A stretch of 64,000 nucleotides of DNA from Candidatus Zixiibacteriota bacterium (GTDB lineage Bacteria; Desulfobacterota; Binatia; UBA9968). Under the pieces are notes generated by a model. That model ran no database searches. It was not told the origin of the DNA and saw only the letters and a program-made list of their open reading frames with translations. Of this stretch, positions 7,627 to 18,822 are shown in pieces; within the stretch, counting starts at the first letter, position 1, and each line of letters begins with the position of its first letter. The DNA lies in contig DATLYW010000045.1 in the NCBI GenBank assembly GCA_035574315.1, positions 1-64,000 of the forward strand. The letters run 5' to 3'. The position numbers and the translations under genes were made by a program.

Positions 7627-9191
7627 GCCGCCCCGCGCAGAGAGAAAATCCACCGGATGTTCCGGCGTCGGCCCGCTTCATCGGAAACCTGAAAGCGGTT
7701 CCCCGTCGCTTCGGCGAGACGATGTTTCGCAGCGGGAAGCCCCGGTCGGATCGGACGCGTTCCGCGTTCGTTTTCGGCAACGTCTTTTTGCACCTGCATC
7801 CGGTTCGAACCCACCGGTGGAGCCTGCGCTGGTCGACCACCTGGGGGCTCGGCATTGCCGCGCTCTCCTGCTTCTTCGTCCTGCTGATCACCGGCGTGCT
7901 GCTCATGTTCTATTACAAGCCGTACCCGGACGTTGCCTACCTCTCGATCAAGGACATCCATTTCGTGGTGCCGACGGGGCGCTTCATTCGCAACATCCAC
8001 CGCTGGTCGGGCAACATGATGGTGGTGCTCGTGCTGCTGCACATGGCGCGGGTCTTCTACACCGCGGCTTACCGGGCGCCGCGCGAATTCAACTGGGTGA
8101 TCGGGATGGGACTGCTGGTGGCAACCCTCGGTCTCTCCTTTACCGGTTATCTCCTTCCCTGGGACCAGCTCGCGTATTGGGCGATCACCATCGGCGCCAA
8201 CATCGCCCAGTCTCCCCGGGAGGTGACCGACGCGCTCGGAATCACCCGATGGCTGGATATCGGCGGACTGCAAAAACTGCTTCTTCTGGGCTCCGAAGAC
8301 GTCGGGGAAGAAGCGCTCATCCGCTTCTACCTCTTTCACGTCATGATCCTCCCGCTGCTGCTCGTGGCGCTCATGAGCGTTCATTTCTGGCGCATTCGCA
8401 AAGACGGAGGTCTCGCCCGGCCCGCCGACGCGGAAAAACGGCTCGGACCTCCAGGGACGGACGTCTATCCGGTCTTCACGGAAGCGCCGCAAAAGACCTA
8501 CAGCCTCGCCGCGCTGGTCAAGGGGAGAACGGCGGCGGTCGGCAACGGGCCGGAGCAGACGGTTCCCTCCATGCCGCATCTCATGATCGCGGAGGCCGCC
8601 GTGTTCATGTTGACGGTGGCGCTTTCCGTCGTTCTGGCGATTTTCCTCGACGCCCCGCTCAAGGAAGTGGCGAATCCCGCCGTTCCCGAAAATCCCGCCA
8701 AGGCGCCATGGTATTTTTTGGGTCTCCAGGAACTGGTTTCCCACTCCGCGTTCATGGGGGGCATCGGCATCCCGATGATCGTGCTCGTCGGTCTGGGCCT
8801 GATTCCCTACCTGGATCGCGAAACCGAAGGAACCGGCGTGTGGTTCGGTGGGCCGGGCGGCAAACCGCTGGTCGTCCGTTCGCTCGTCTTCGGCCTCGCC
8901 GCGGTCATCGCCGTCGAGGCGTTCGTGATTCGCTTCGGGTGGATTCGTCAATGGTGGCCCGCCGCACCCCAGCTGGTCATCACCCTGGTCAACCCGGGAA
9001 CGCTGCTCACGGTCTTGTACGCTCTTTACTCCCTGCGGTGTTTGAAGACATACGACTCCACGCGCGCCGGCGCTCTCGCCCTGTTCACCTGCTTCGTCTG
9101 CGGTTTCGTCGTGCTCACCGCGATCGGCACCTACTTCCGCGGACCGAACTGGGAATTTTACTGGTCGCCGGCCCAGTGGCCGGGACACTGA
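7623..9191 (+). CDS. Cytochrome b of a bc/b6f-type complex (one-piece)
   Basis: The protein is 522 aa from ATG 7623, with an N-terminal heme-b domain and a C-terminal subunit-IV-like domain in one chain. Two histidine pairs are visible. HRWSGNMMVVLVLLH gives a 13-residue gap, and the pair starting FHVMILPLLL and ending VHFWR gives a 14-residue gap. That is the spacing of b6-type cytochromes. The Qo signature reads APWYFLGLQE in place of PEWYFL. It is the quinol-oxidising core partner of the preceding Rieske protein. About 60 residues before the first transmembrane domain are a soluble extension. Translation is coupled to the Rieske gene. Confidence 0.95.
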   Translation: MSRPAQRENPPDVPASARFIGNLKAVPRRFGETMFRSGKPRSDRTRSAFVFGNVFLHLHPVRTHRWSLRWSTTWGLGIAALSCFFVLLITGVLLMFYYKPYPDVAYLSIKDIHFVVPTGRFIRNIHRWSGNMMVVLVLLHMARVFYTAAYRAPREFNWVIGMGLLVATLGLSFTGYLLPWDQLAYWAITIGANIAQSPREVTDALGITRWLDIGGLQKLLLLGSEDVGEEALIRFYLFHVMILPLLLVALMSVHFWRIRKDGGLARPADAEKRLGPPGTDVYPVFTEAPQKTYSLAALVKGRTAAVGNGPEQTVPSMPHLMIAEAAVFMLTVALSVVLAIFLDAPLKEVANPAVPENPAKAPWYFLGLQELVSHSAFMGGIGIPMIVLVGLGLIPYLDRETEGTGVWFGGPGGKPLVVRSLVFGLAAVIAVEAFVIRFGWIRQWWPAAPQLVITLVNPGTLLTVLYALYSLRCLKTYDSTRAGALALFTCFVCGFVVLTAIGTYFRGPNWEFYWSPAQWPGH

Positions 9192-9345
9192 AAGAAATGA
9201 TCCAAGCCGTTCAAACCGTGCAATCGCTTCGCTTCGTTCAAATTGTTCCGCGGCCTGCCTGTCAACCGCCTGCCGGCCGCAGGCGAAGGGCACCGGCCAG
9301 CGGCGGCTACGCCGTCTACATGCTTTCGAACTCACTAGGAGCTCG

Positions 9346-11019
9346 ATGAAAGCCAACAAACATCTCCTTCTCTGGTCCAGCCTGGGGACGCTGGCGGTGC
9401 TCGCGTGGGCTGCGGTTGAGGAGAATTTCTTTCGCGACTGGCGGGTGATCCAGCAGGAGATCCGCCGGCGCCTCCCGGCGGCCGAGGCCGCCGCGTTCGC
9501 CGTTCAGCTCCGCCAGATCGTAAGCCGCGACACGGGGGCGACCGACCGCTGCGTGAGCTGCCACGTCGGCATGGCTCCGGGCGAGAGCGGCCTCCAAGGG
9601 GACCGCCTTTTCGGGCGCCACCCGAACGTCGTCCACGATCCCGGCTCTTTCGGCTGCGTGGTGTGCCACGGCGGCCAGTCGCGGGCGACCGACACCGCCG
9701 ACGCGCACGGCCGGGTCCCTCACTGGCCGGAGCCGATGCTTCCGAAAGAATACTCGTACGCGGGCTGCGGGACCTGCCACACTCACTTGAGCGTACCGAA
9801 CCTTGCGCTGCTCGAGAGGGGAAAGGCCCGCTTCGAGCAAGCCGACTGCCTCGCCTGCCACAAGGTGGACGGACGCGGCGGCACCCTGCGTCCCGGCAGA
9901 GCCGGGGGCCAGGAAGGGCCGGATCTATCGCGGGCCGGCGCCACCGGCTACCAGCCGGACTGGTACGAGCGCCACCTCCAGCACAGAAAGAAAGCGGCCG
10001 GAGGTCCCTGGGTTACCGCGTTCGGAGAGCTTTCGGAGACGGAGCGGCTCGAGCTCGACGAATATCTCCGCTCTCGCGTCGGCGCTCCCGGCCTGCTCGA
10101 GGCGAAGGCGCTTTTTCATTCGCTGGGCTGTCGCGGCTGCCACAAGATCCGCGGCGTCGGCGGCGACGACGGTCCGGACCTGACGGCGGTGGGCAACAAG
10201 GATCCGGGGCAGTTGAACTTCAGCCAGGTGCCGGGAGAGCGCACGCTGGCGAACTGGCTGAAGCAGCACTTTCGTGCGCCCGCCTCGGTGGTGCGCGGCT
10301 CGATGATGCCCGAGCTGGGCCTGACCGAAGCGCAGATCCAGCAACTCACCTTCTACATGCTGTCGCTCAGGCGGCGGAGCTATCCGGAAGCGCTGTGGCC
10401 GAAGGACAGGATTCGAGCCGAGCGCTTCGGGTCGAGAGAATTCGCGACGGACGGAGCGACGCTCTACGGCACGTTCTGCGCCGCCTGCCATGGTCCCAGG
10501 GGCGAAGGGATGCGTTATCCCGGCTTCGCCGCCTTTCCCGCGATCGCCAACGCGGACTTTCTCCGGGTGGCCTCCGACGATTTCCTGCGGGAGCAGATCA
10601 AACGGGGGCGTCCGGGGAGGCGAATGCCCGCCTGGGGAGAGCAAGAGGGAGGGCTGCGAGAAGAGGAAATCGGCCGCCTGGTGGCGTACGTCCGCGGTCT
10701 CGGCGACGTGGCGTACGAAGGCGACGGCAGGCCGCGCCGCTGGATTCGAGGCGATGCGGCGCAAGGACAGCGGCTGTACGCTTCGGCCTGCGCCAGCTGC
10801 CACGGCGAGCGCGGCGAAGGCAAGGAAGGGCCCGCTCTGAACAACCGCGTTTTCCTCGATCTCGCCACGGACACGTATCTCCTGAGAACGATCCAGACCG
10901 GGCGGCGCGGGACCTCGATGACCGGCTTCGCGGCCGGTTCGGCGGTCCGCGGAGCGCTCACCGATCCCGAAATCGCCTCGATCGTCGCGTTCATTCGCAC
11001 ATGGGAGGGAAAAAAATGA
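9346..11019 (+). CDS. Heptaheme c-type cytochrome, membrane anchored
   Basis: The 557-aa protein has one N-terminal hydrophobic anchor (residues about 7-24) and seven CxxCH heme sites at 69, 104, 141, 168, 262, 378 and 482. The last two belong to a pair of cytochrome c-like domains with CAACHGP and CASCHGE. It would carry electrons on the outer face of the membrane between the Rieske/cytochrome b pair and the molybdenum enzyme encoded next. Its stop overlaps that enzyme's ATG by 4 nt. CTAGGAG lies upstream of ATG 9346. The 154-nt gap before it shows no clear hairpin. A pentaheme relative is at 31318-32409. Confidence 0.9.
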   Translation: MKANKHLLLWSSLGTLAVLAWAAVEENFFRDWRVIQQEIRRRLPAAEAAAFAVQLRQIVSRDTGATDRCVSCHVGMAPGESGLQGDRLFGRHPNVVHDPGSFGCVVCHGGQSRATDTADAHGRVPHWPEPMLPKEYSYAGCGTCHTHLSVPNLALLERGKARFEQADCLACHKVDGRGGTLRPGRAGGQEGPDLSRAGATGYQPDWYERHLQHRKKAAGGPWVTAFGELSETERLELDEYLRSRVGAPGLLEAKALFHSLGCRGCHKIRGVGGDDGPDLTAVGNKDPGQLNFSQVPGERTLANWLKQHFRAPASVVRGSMMPELGLTEAQIQQLTFYMLSLRRRSYPEALWPKDRIRAERFGSREFATDGATLYGTFCAACHGPRGEGMRYPGFAAFPAIANADFLRVASDDFLREQIKRGRPGRRMPAWGEQEGGLREEEIGRLVAYVRGLGDVAYEGDGRPRRWIRGDAAQGQRLYASACASCHGERGEGKEGPALNNRVFLDLATDTYLLRTIQTGRRGTSMTGFAAGSAVRGALTDPEIASIVAFIRTWEGKK

Positions 11020-14000
11020 CGGACATCAGCCGCCGCGAGTTTCTGGAATGGCTCGGCGCCGCTGGATTCTCGGCGTTCGCGCTCTCGGCGAGCGAGGCCT
11101 GGGGCCTGCAGGCCGTCGAGAACCCTCTGGCCGCCTACCCCGATCGCAACTGGGAAGAAGCCTACCGAGACCTCTGGAAATACGATTCGACGTTCGCGTT
11201 CCTCTGCGCCCCCAACGACACGCACAACTGCATCCTGAAGGCCTTCACCCGCGACGGCGTGATCACGCGCATCGGTCCGACGATGAAGTACGGCGAGGCG
11301 ACCGACCTCTACGGAAACAGGGCAAGCCACCGCTGGGACCCGCGCGTCTGCCAGAAAGGACTGGCGCTCACGCGTCGCTTCTACGGCGACCGCCGGCTCC
11401 GCTATCCGATGGTCCGCAAAGGCTTCAAGGCCTGGGTCGAAAAAGGATTCCCGCGCGGAAAAGACGGCACGCCTCCCAGGGAGTACTTCAATCGCGCGCG
11501 CGACGAATGGCTGCGGGTGACCCACGAACAGGCGGCGGACCTGGTCGCAGCCGCCCTGATCAACATCGCCACGACGTACAGCGGCGAAACCGGACAAAAG
11601 CGGCTCCTGCAACAGGGATACGACGAGGAAACCGTTCGCGCGACCAGAGGGGCCGGCACCCAGGTGCTCAAGTTTCGGGGCGGCATGCCGCTCCTCGGCG
11701 TGACGCGGGTTTTCGGCCTGTACCGGCTGGCCAACTCTGTCGCGCTGCTGGACCACAGGCTGCGGGGCGTGAGACCTGAAGATGCTCTGGGAGGACGGGG
11801 CTGGGACAATTATTCCTGGCACACCGATCTGCCGCCGGGCCATCCGATGGTGACCGGCCAGCAGACCGTGGAGTTCGATCTCCATGCGGTCGAGCACGCC
11901 CGGATGGTGGTGGTGTGGGGGATGAACTGGGTTACGACCAAGATGCCGGACACCCACTGGCTCACGGAAGCCCGGCTCAAAGGGACCAGGGTGGTGGTCA
12001 TCGCCTGCGAGTACTCCTCGACGAGCATCAAGGCCGACGATGCCGTCGTCGTCCGACCGGGCACGACTCCCGCGCTGGCGCTGGGGCTCTGCCACGTGAT
12101 CATCCGCGAGAGACTCTACGACGCCGACTACGTCCGCCGGTTTACCGATCTCCCGCTCCTGGTTCGGGCGGACAACCTGAAGCTGCTGCGCGCCGAGGAA
12201 GTGTTCGGCGCCGAACCGGCGATTCTGAGGAACCAGACCACGGTGCTGGGAAAAGCGGACAAGGCGCCGCCGCCCGGCGCCCAGACGAACATGCTGATCC
12301 CCGCGGACCTCAGAAATTCCTGGGGAGATTTTGTCTGGTGGAACCGCAAGGCATCCCGGCCCGAAGCGATTACGCGGGATCAGGTGGGAGCCTTTTCGCC
12401 GGTGACCGACCCGCTCCTCGAGGGCACGGTCGAAGTGGCCCTGAAGGACGGGAAGAAGGTCGCCTGCCGCCCGATCTTCGACGTGATCGCCGAATACGTC
12501 AGGCACTTCGACCCGAAGACCACCGAAGAGATCACGTGGGCGCCGGCTCGAACGATCGAGGCCCTGGCGCGGGAGATCGCCGCGGCTCCGGGAACCACGC
12601 TCTTTGCGGTCGGCATGGGGCCGAATCAATTCTTCAACAACGACAACAAGGACCGCACGCAGTTTCTTCTCGCCGCGCTGACCGGCAACATCGGAAAGAT
12701 CGGCGGCAACATCGGCTCTTACGCGGGCAACTATCGCGTGGCGATGTTCAACGGCGTGCCCCAGTACATCAACGAGAACCCCTTCGATATCGAGCTCGAC
12801 GGCGCCAGACCCGCGCGGCCCAGGCAGTACTGGAGGCCGGAGTCGGCGCATTACTACAACCACGAGGATCACCCGCTCAAGATGGGCAGGACCATGATCA
12901 CGGGGAAGACCCACATGCCGACCCCGACGAAGTCGCTCTGGTTTGCCAACGCCAACTCGATCCTGGGCAACGTCAAATGGCATTACAACACCGTCGTCAA
13001 CGTGCTGCCCAAGATCGAGATGATCGCCGTCCAGGAATGGTGGTGGTCGACCTCGTGCGAATGGGCGGACGTGATTTTCGCGGTGGACAGCTGGGCCGAG
13101 CTGAAGCATCCCGACATGTGCGCGTCGGTCACCAATCCGTTCCTCACCGTTTTTCCGCGCACGCCGCTTCCGCGCCCGTTCGAGACGCGCGGCGACATCG
13201 AGTGTCTCGCGCTGGTGGGCAAGGCCCTGGCCAGGCGCACGGGAGACCGGCGTTTCGCCGACATGTGGAAGTTCGTCGACGAAAACAAGGTGGAAGTCTA
13301 TTTGCAGCGGATCCTCGACCACTCCTCGAGCACCAAGGGCTACAGGATCACGGAGCTGGAGGAGAAAGCGAAGCAGGGCGTGCCCGCCTTGATGATGAGC
13401 CGGACCAATCCCAAGGCCGTCGGGTACGAGCAGGTCCACGATTCCCGGCCATGGTACACGAAAAGCGGCCGACTGGAATTCTACCGGGAGGAAGACGAGT
13501 TCATCGCCGCCGGAGAAAACCTGCCCGTCTATCGGGAGCCGATCGATTCCACGTTCTACGAGCCCAACGTCATCGTCGCGCCGCCGCATCCCTTCCTCAA
13601 GCCCAAGGGACCGGAAGAGTACGGTGTCAAGCGGGACGATCTTTCCAACGAAGTCCGACAGGCGCGCAACGTGGTGAAGAGCTGGGCCGAGGCCCGGAAA
13701 ACCACCCATCCGCTCGCGAAGGACGGCTACCGCTTCGTTTTTCACACGCCGAAATACCGCCACGGAGCGCACACGATGCCGATCGACACCGACATGGTGG
13801 CGATGCTGTTCGGGCCGTTCGGCGACGTCTACCGCCACGACAGGCGGCAGCCCTTCGTCGCGGAGGGCTACGTGGATATCAATCCCGACGACGCCAAGGC
13901 GCTCGGCGTCGAGGACGGCGATTACGTATGGATCGATTCGGACCCGTCCGACCGGCCGTTCCGCGGCTGGGAGAAGAACAAGAAGGACTACAAATTCGCC

Positions 14001-14473
14001 CGCCTCCTCTGCCGCGCGCGCTACTATCCGGGAACGCCCCGGGGCATCGCGCGCATGTGGTTCAACATGTACGGCGCGACGCCGGGGTCGGTCGAAGGAC
14101 AGGAGTCCCGGCCGGACGGCCTGGCGAAAAGCCCGCGCAGCCCCTATCAGGCGATGTTTCGTTCCGGCTCGCACCAGTCGGCGACGCGAGGCTGGCTGAA
14201 ACCCACCTGGATGACCGACTCGCTCGTGCGCAAGGACCTCTTCGGCCACACGGTCAACCAGGGCTTTCTGCCGGACGTGCACTGCCCGACGGGCGCGCCG
14301 CGCGAGGCGATCGTCAAGATCACCCGAGCGGAGCCGGGCGGCCTCGACGCCAAGGGACTGTGGCGTCCCGCCGCGCTGGGGCTCCGGCCCAGGTACGAGC
14401 GCAAGGCGATGAAAGAATATCTCGCCGGCAAATTCGTCGTGACCGTCAACCCGAAGAAAGGCGGTAAAGAATA

Positions 14474-14474
<1 letters not shown>
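11016..14474 (+). CDS. Type II DMSO-reductase-family molybdenum enzyme, NxrA-like catalytic subunit
   Basis: This 1152-aa protein has a twin-arginine motif at residues 5-10 (SRREFL), so export is likely. The first cluster site is unusual. Where NarG has His-x3-Cys-x3-Cys this protein has Cys64, Asp68 and Cys72 (CAPNDTHNC), then Cys112. [14 protein letters not shown] and MVRKGFKAW nearby match what I remember of Nitrospira/anammox nitrite oxidoreductase NxrA. Asp271 in HTDLPPG is the candidate Mo ligand. With the B, C and D genes that follow it forms a periplasmic alpha-beta-gamma enzyme. It could oxidise nitrite, reduce nitrate or another oxyanion, or hydroxylate a hydrocarbon as ethylbenzene dehydrogenase does. 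Motifs favour the NXR branch but do not settle the substrate. Confidence 0.85.
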
Positions 14475-15601
<1,127 letters not shown>

Positions 15602-15610
15602 GAGAAGACC

Positions 15611-16582
15611 ATGGGCAGCCGAAAACATCGGGCAGCGGCCGAGGCGCGGTCTTCCGCGGCTCCGCGAAAGCCGGGAAGTTTCACCTTCGACATGCTTCGC
15701 CCCGTCCGGCGCGGCGCCGCAAAAGCGACCTTTCTGCTGGCGCTCTCGGCCGTCGTCCCTCTCGCCCTCGCCGCCTGCGCCGAAAGACGACCGCCCGTCT
15801 CGGAAGCCGAAGTCAAAGCGGTGTTCGAAAGCAAGCTGCCGTCCACCGCCGACGACAGAATCTGGGAGCGGGTCCCTCTGCACACGGCCAGGCTGGTCCT
15901 TCAAGATATGGTGGAGCCGCGGCTCATGCAGGCTTCTACGCCGTTCGTCGAGGTCCAGGCGGTTACGGACGGACGCGAGATCGTCTTTCGATTGAGCTGG
16001 CCCGACCCGACGCGGGACGAGGTTCCGGGCCCTGGCCGGTTCAGCGACGCCGTCGCCGTTCAACTCCCCGCAGCAACGACCCCCGACGTCCCGGCGCCGC
16101 AAATGGGAGAAGAAGGCCGGCCGGTCGAGATCACTTACTGGTCGGCCGTTTCTCAGGCGATCGCGGACGGCCGAAAAGACGAGATCGGCGCGATTTATCC
16201 GCGAGCCGCGCTGGATCACTATCCGTTCGAGGCGCCGCCGCTCACGCCGGGATCGCCGGAGCAGCAGGCCGCGGCGAAACGTTACGCGCCCGCGCGTAAC
16301 GTGGACAATCCCGTGGCGGCCCCGCGAACGGCTCCCGTGCAAGACCTGGTGGCGCAGGGCCCGGGCACGCTGCAGGTCGCGCCCAGGACCGTTTCCAGGG
16401 GCCACGGCAAATACGGGGGCGGACGCTGGTTCGTGTTGCTGGCCCGGCCGCTGCCGTCCGGGGCGCAACCCGGCGGTCGGACCCAGGTTGCGTTCGCGGT
16501 CTGGGAAGGATCGCGCCAGGAAGTCGGCGCGAGAAAAATGCGCAGCGTCTGGATTCCGCTGGCGTTCGAAGCGGCAAAATGA
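15611..16582 (+). CDS. Heme-b-binding gamma subunit (EbdC/NxrC-like) with lipoprotein signal
   Basis: The 323-aa protein contains the ethylbenzene-dehydrogenase heme-binding fold. In EbdC the heme b iron is held by Met and Lys. The equivalents here are Met165 in PQMGEEGRPVEI and Lys309 in GARKMRSVW. The hydrophobic segment before LAAC (Cys56) looks like a lipobox, which would anchor the subunit to a membrane. Known gamma subunits are usually soluble, so this is a variation. AGGAG six bases before ATG 15611 supports the start; an internal ATG at 15692 would give a shorter leader. It accepts electrons from the beta subunit. Confidence 0.85.
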   Translation: MGSRKHRAAAEARSSAAPRKPGSFTFDMLRPVRRGAAKATFLLALSAVVPLALAACAERRPPVSEAEVKAVFESKLPSTADDRIWERVPLHTARLVLQDMVEPRLMQASTPFVEVQAVTDGREIVFRLSWPDPTRDEVPGPGRFSDAVAVQLPAATTPDVPAPQMGEEGRPVEITYWSAVSQAIADGRKDEIGAIYPRAALDHYPFEAPPLTPGSPEQQAAAKRYAPARNVDNPVAAPRTAPVQDLVAQGPGTLQVAPRTVSRGHGKYGGGRWFVLLARPLPSGAQPGGRTQVAFAVWEGSRQEVGARKMRSVWIPLAFEAAK

Positions 16583-17169
16583 CGGCCGGCGGCGAGATCA
16601 TGGCCCAAACCCTCGCGGCACGAGCCGCGGCCTGGCGCCTGGCGGCTGTTCTTTTGGAGCGCCCCCGGCCCGAGCGCACGGCCGAGATCGACCGACTCAG
16701 CTCCGAGGTCCACGATGCCGCCCTGGTCCTGTGCGCCCGAAGGGCCGGCAGCTGGAGCGAAGCCTCCTACCACAGGCTCTTCGGTCCGGGAGGAACCGCG
16801 TCTCCGCGAGAAGCGAGTTATTGCGGCTTCGAGGACCCGGGGCATCTCCTTGCGGCCCTCGAGTCCTGCTACCGCGCCTTTTCGTTCACTCCGCGCCGCG
16901 AAGAAGCCGCAGACCACATCGCCGTTCAGGCGAATTTCGTGAGTTATCTCTTCCTCAAGGAAGCTTATGCTCTCCGCCGCGGCGACGCCGAAGCCGCCGC
17001 AACGACCGCCGCCGCACGGAACCGGTTCCTCGCCGAACACGTCGGCCGCTCGGCGAGGGGCATGAGGAAACGCATGGGCCAGGCTCCGCGGCATTTGCTC
17101 GATGTCGTCACATGGATTGCGCGGCAGGCGCAGCCCGCGGCCGATGAAGCCCGCGGCGGCGGTCCGTAG
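16579..17169 (+). CDS. TorD/NarJ-like molybdoenzyme assembly chaperone
   Basis: This is a 196-aa, mostly helical protein with the conserved TorD/DmsD-type segment EEAADHIAVQANFVSYLF and a downstream FLAEHVG. Proteins of this family bind the twin-arginine leader of a molybdenum subunit and hold it until the cofactor is inserted. The ATG overlaps the gamma-subunit stop by 4 nt. This is the usual last position in ebdABCD/nxr-type clusters, where the D gene encodes the chaperone. An internal ATG at 16600 is possible. No other TorD-like gene is seen near the type II enzymes of the 54-64 kb island, so it might serve them as well (inference). Confidence 0.85.
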   Translation: MTAGGEIMAQTLAARAAAWRLAAVLLERPRPERTAEIDRLSSEVHDAALVLCARRAGSWSEASYHRLFGPGGTASPREASYCGFEDPGHLLAALESCYRAFSFTPRREEAADHIAVQANFVSYLFLKEAYALRRGDAEAAATTAAARNRFLAEHVGRSARGMRKRMGQAPRHLLDVVTWIARQAQPAADEARGGGP

Positions 17170-17254
17170 CCCGCCGCAGGGCGCTCGCGCGCCGACCGCC
17201 GCTTGCTTTTGGCCGAGGCAGCAGGTAAAGATCACCGGGGTTTTGAGATTCAAA

Positions 17255-17274
17255 CGCCATGCGGATGCATGGCG
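17255..17274. promoter_or_regulatory. Perfect 8-bp inverted repeat upstream of the deacetylase gene
   Basis: CGCCATGC (17255-17262) and GCATGGCG (17267-17274) are exact reverse complements around GGAT. The dyad is 27 nt before ATG 17301 and 86 nt after the end of the molybdenum operon. It could be an operator, or a hairpin in the mRNA leader. No T-run follows it, so an intrinsic terminator is less likely. Confidence 0.35.
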
Positions 17275-17300
17275 GCCAGAAAATCACGAGGAGTGCGAAC

Positions 17301-18167
17301 ATGGGCAAACCGATCGCGATCGAATGGCCGGACAAGGCCAAAATCTGCGTGACCTTCATCATACCGTGGGAGGTTTGGCCGGCGAACTTCGCCACCCACC
17401 AGTCCCTGCAGCGGCACGGCGGAGCCACCCTGCCGCCGCCCAACGCGGTTTTCAAGCAGAACATGGCGCTGGTGACGGAACGAGAGTACGGCGACCGGGT
17501 CGGCATCTGGAGAATCATGGAGATGTTCGATCGCCACCAGCTCAAGGCGACCTTCTTGATGAACGGGCTGAAGGTCGAGCAATTTCCGGACGCCTGCCGC
17601 GAATTCAAGGCTCAGGGGCACGAGTTTTCCTCCGAGAGTTACGAGCACGAGTACTCGTTCATGTACACTCGCGAGCAGGAGCGGGAGTCGATCCAGAAAA
17701 CGGTGGCGGCGTTCGAGAAGGTGCTGGGTCAGAAGCCCACGGGCTATCTCTCGCCCGGTCACGCTTCCACTCCCCACACGCTGGAGCTGGTCGCCGAGGC
17801 GGGCTTCGTCTGGTGGGCCGATCCCCTCAACAGCGACAACCCCTACGTTCTGGAGTCGCGCGGGCGCAAGGTGGTCGTGATTCCTTACAACGTTCCCGGC
17901 TGCAACGACTACTCCACCTACGGGACCGGGCGGACGCCGAGAGACCTTCTGCAGATCATGAAGGACCAGTTCGACTACCTCTACTGGGAGGGCGAACAGG
18001 GCTATCCGAAGTATTTCGCTTTCAACCTCCACCCGTTCGTCTCGGGCGTGCCGTTCCGCACCAAGATCATCGACGAGTTCATCAAGTACGCCAAGGGCTT
18101 TCCCAAGGTGTGGTTCGCTCGTCGCATCGAGATCGCCGAGTGGTGGCTCCAGAAAGGCTACCCGTGA
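17301..18167 (+). CDS. Polysaccharide-deacetylase-fold (NodB/PuuE-like) protein
   Basis: The start is ATG 17301, which has GAGGAG nine bases upstream; the product is 288 aa. The NodB-type fold is seen in KATFLMNGLKVEQFPD, GHEFSSESYEHEYSF, SPGHASTPHTLELVAEAGF and WWADPLNSDNPY. These are closest to the PuuE/cyclic-imide-hydrolase subgroup rather than chitin deacetylases. The usual first-strand Asp is absent (VTFIIPWEVW). The first His of the His-x3-His metal pair is replaced by Glu (SESYEH). An amide or imide hydrolase with an altered metal site is the best reading. No signal peptide is present, so it is cytoplasmic. Confidence 0.8.
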   Translation: MGKPIAIEWPDKAKICVTFIIPWEVWPANFATHQSLQRHGGATLPPPNAVFKQNMALVTEREYGDRVGIWRIMEMFDRHQLKATFLMNGLKVEQFPDACREFKAQGHEFSSESYEHEYSFMYTREQERESIQKTVAAFEKVLGQKPTGYLSPGHASTPHTLELVAEAGFVWWADPLNSDNPYVLESRGRKVVVIPYNVPGCNDYSTYGTGRTPRDLLQIMKDQFDYLYWEGEQGYPKYFAFNLHPFVSGVPFRTKIIDEFIKYAKGFPKVWFARRIEIAEWWLQKGYP

Positions 18168-18201
18168 TCGCGGGGCGCATGCTGAGTGCGCCTTGCCCGC
18201 C

Positions 18202-18225
18202 GCGCCCGGCGTCGTCGCCGGGCGC
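18202..18225 (+). terminator. GC-rich hairpin after the deacetylase gene
   Basis: GCGCCCGGCG (18202-18211) pairs perfectly with CGCCGGGCGC (18216-18225) over a TCGT loop, 35 nt after the stop codon at 18167. The following bases are CGCTCCTTCCC rather than a T-run. It may therefore be a weak or factor-assisted terminator, or an mRNA-stabilising hairpin. Confidence 0.4.
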
Positions 18226-18318
18226 CGCTCCTTCCCTGAAAGATTCCGATCCTACTCGCTCGGACGCGCGACCTGTTCTCCTTGCTGCGGAGTGAGCGCC
18301 CCCGCGCCTCCCGCGCAC

Positions 18319-18492
18319 GAAACGGGGCAACCCCGAAGCAGCAAAGACGCAGAAACGTGAAACCTCAAAGCCCTGCAGCCTCGAGGCTCAGACCGTCCCC
18401 ATCGGGCACCGGCTCTCATCGAGGCAGCCCGGCCGGTGATCGCTCCGAGGCACCAACCCATCGGCTTTGCTGCAAAGGGGTTGCCCCGCGCC
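18319..18492. repeat. Tandem repeat unit, copy 1, with inverted ends
   Basis: The unit begins GAAACGGGGCAACCCC, continues GAAGCAGCAAAG, and ends CTTTGCTGC, AAAGGGGTTGCCCCG. Ignoring the first few bases, the two ends are 24-nt inverted repeats with about three mismatches. This is the layout of a non-autonomous (MITE-like) element or a long REP-like unit. The interior is not symmetric and encodes nothing recognisable. It is about 90 percent identical by eye to copy 2, 194 nt downstream. Confidence 0.75.
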
Positions 18493-18512
18493 TCAACGAT
18501 CGATGTGCCGGC

Positions 18513-18686
18513 GAAACGGGGCAGCCCCGGAGCAGCAAAGACGCAAAAACGTGAAACCTCAAGGCCCTGGTGCCGCAAGGCTCCAGCGGTCGCTGCCGGG
18601 CACCGGCTCTCATCCAGGCAGCCCGGCCGATGATCGCTCCGAGGCACCAACCCATCGGCTTTGCTGCAAAGGGGTTGCCCCGCGCT
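18513..18686. repeat. Tandem repeat unit, copy 2, with inverted ends
   Basis: This is the second copy of the 174-nt unit, separated from the first by 20 nt. The outer parts, including the CGGGGCA(A/G)CCCC left end and the right end TGCAAAGGGGTTGCCCCG, are nearly unchanged. Most of the differences from copy 1 cluster in the middle, around 18575-18610. Conservation of ends and divergence of the centre fits a mobile or RNA-structured element better than a coding sequence. Confidence 0.75.
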
Positions 18687-18744
18687 CCCCGCAGATCTCC
18701 TGTTCAGGCTGTACGCAAAGCGGACCTCTCAGGAGCCGTCCGGA

Positions 18745-18776
18745 TTCTGGGAATTAAACGCAGGCTTTTCCCAGAA
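18745..18776. promoter_or_regulatory. Inverted repeat TTCTGGGAA / TTCCCAGAA, candidate activator site
   Basis: TTCTGGGAA (18745-18753) and TTCCCAGAA (18768-18776) are exact reverse complements, 14 nt apart. They lie about 45 bp upstream of the -24/-12 element at 18823. A dyad of this kind upstream of a sigma-54 promoter is a plausible enhancer-binding-protein site. Distances for such sites are often somewhat longer, so this remains a candidate. Confidence 0.35.
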
Positions 18777-18822
18777 AATAGAACTCGCCACGCTACCCGG
18801 CAGTTATTTCCCACGCAATCGG

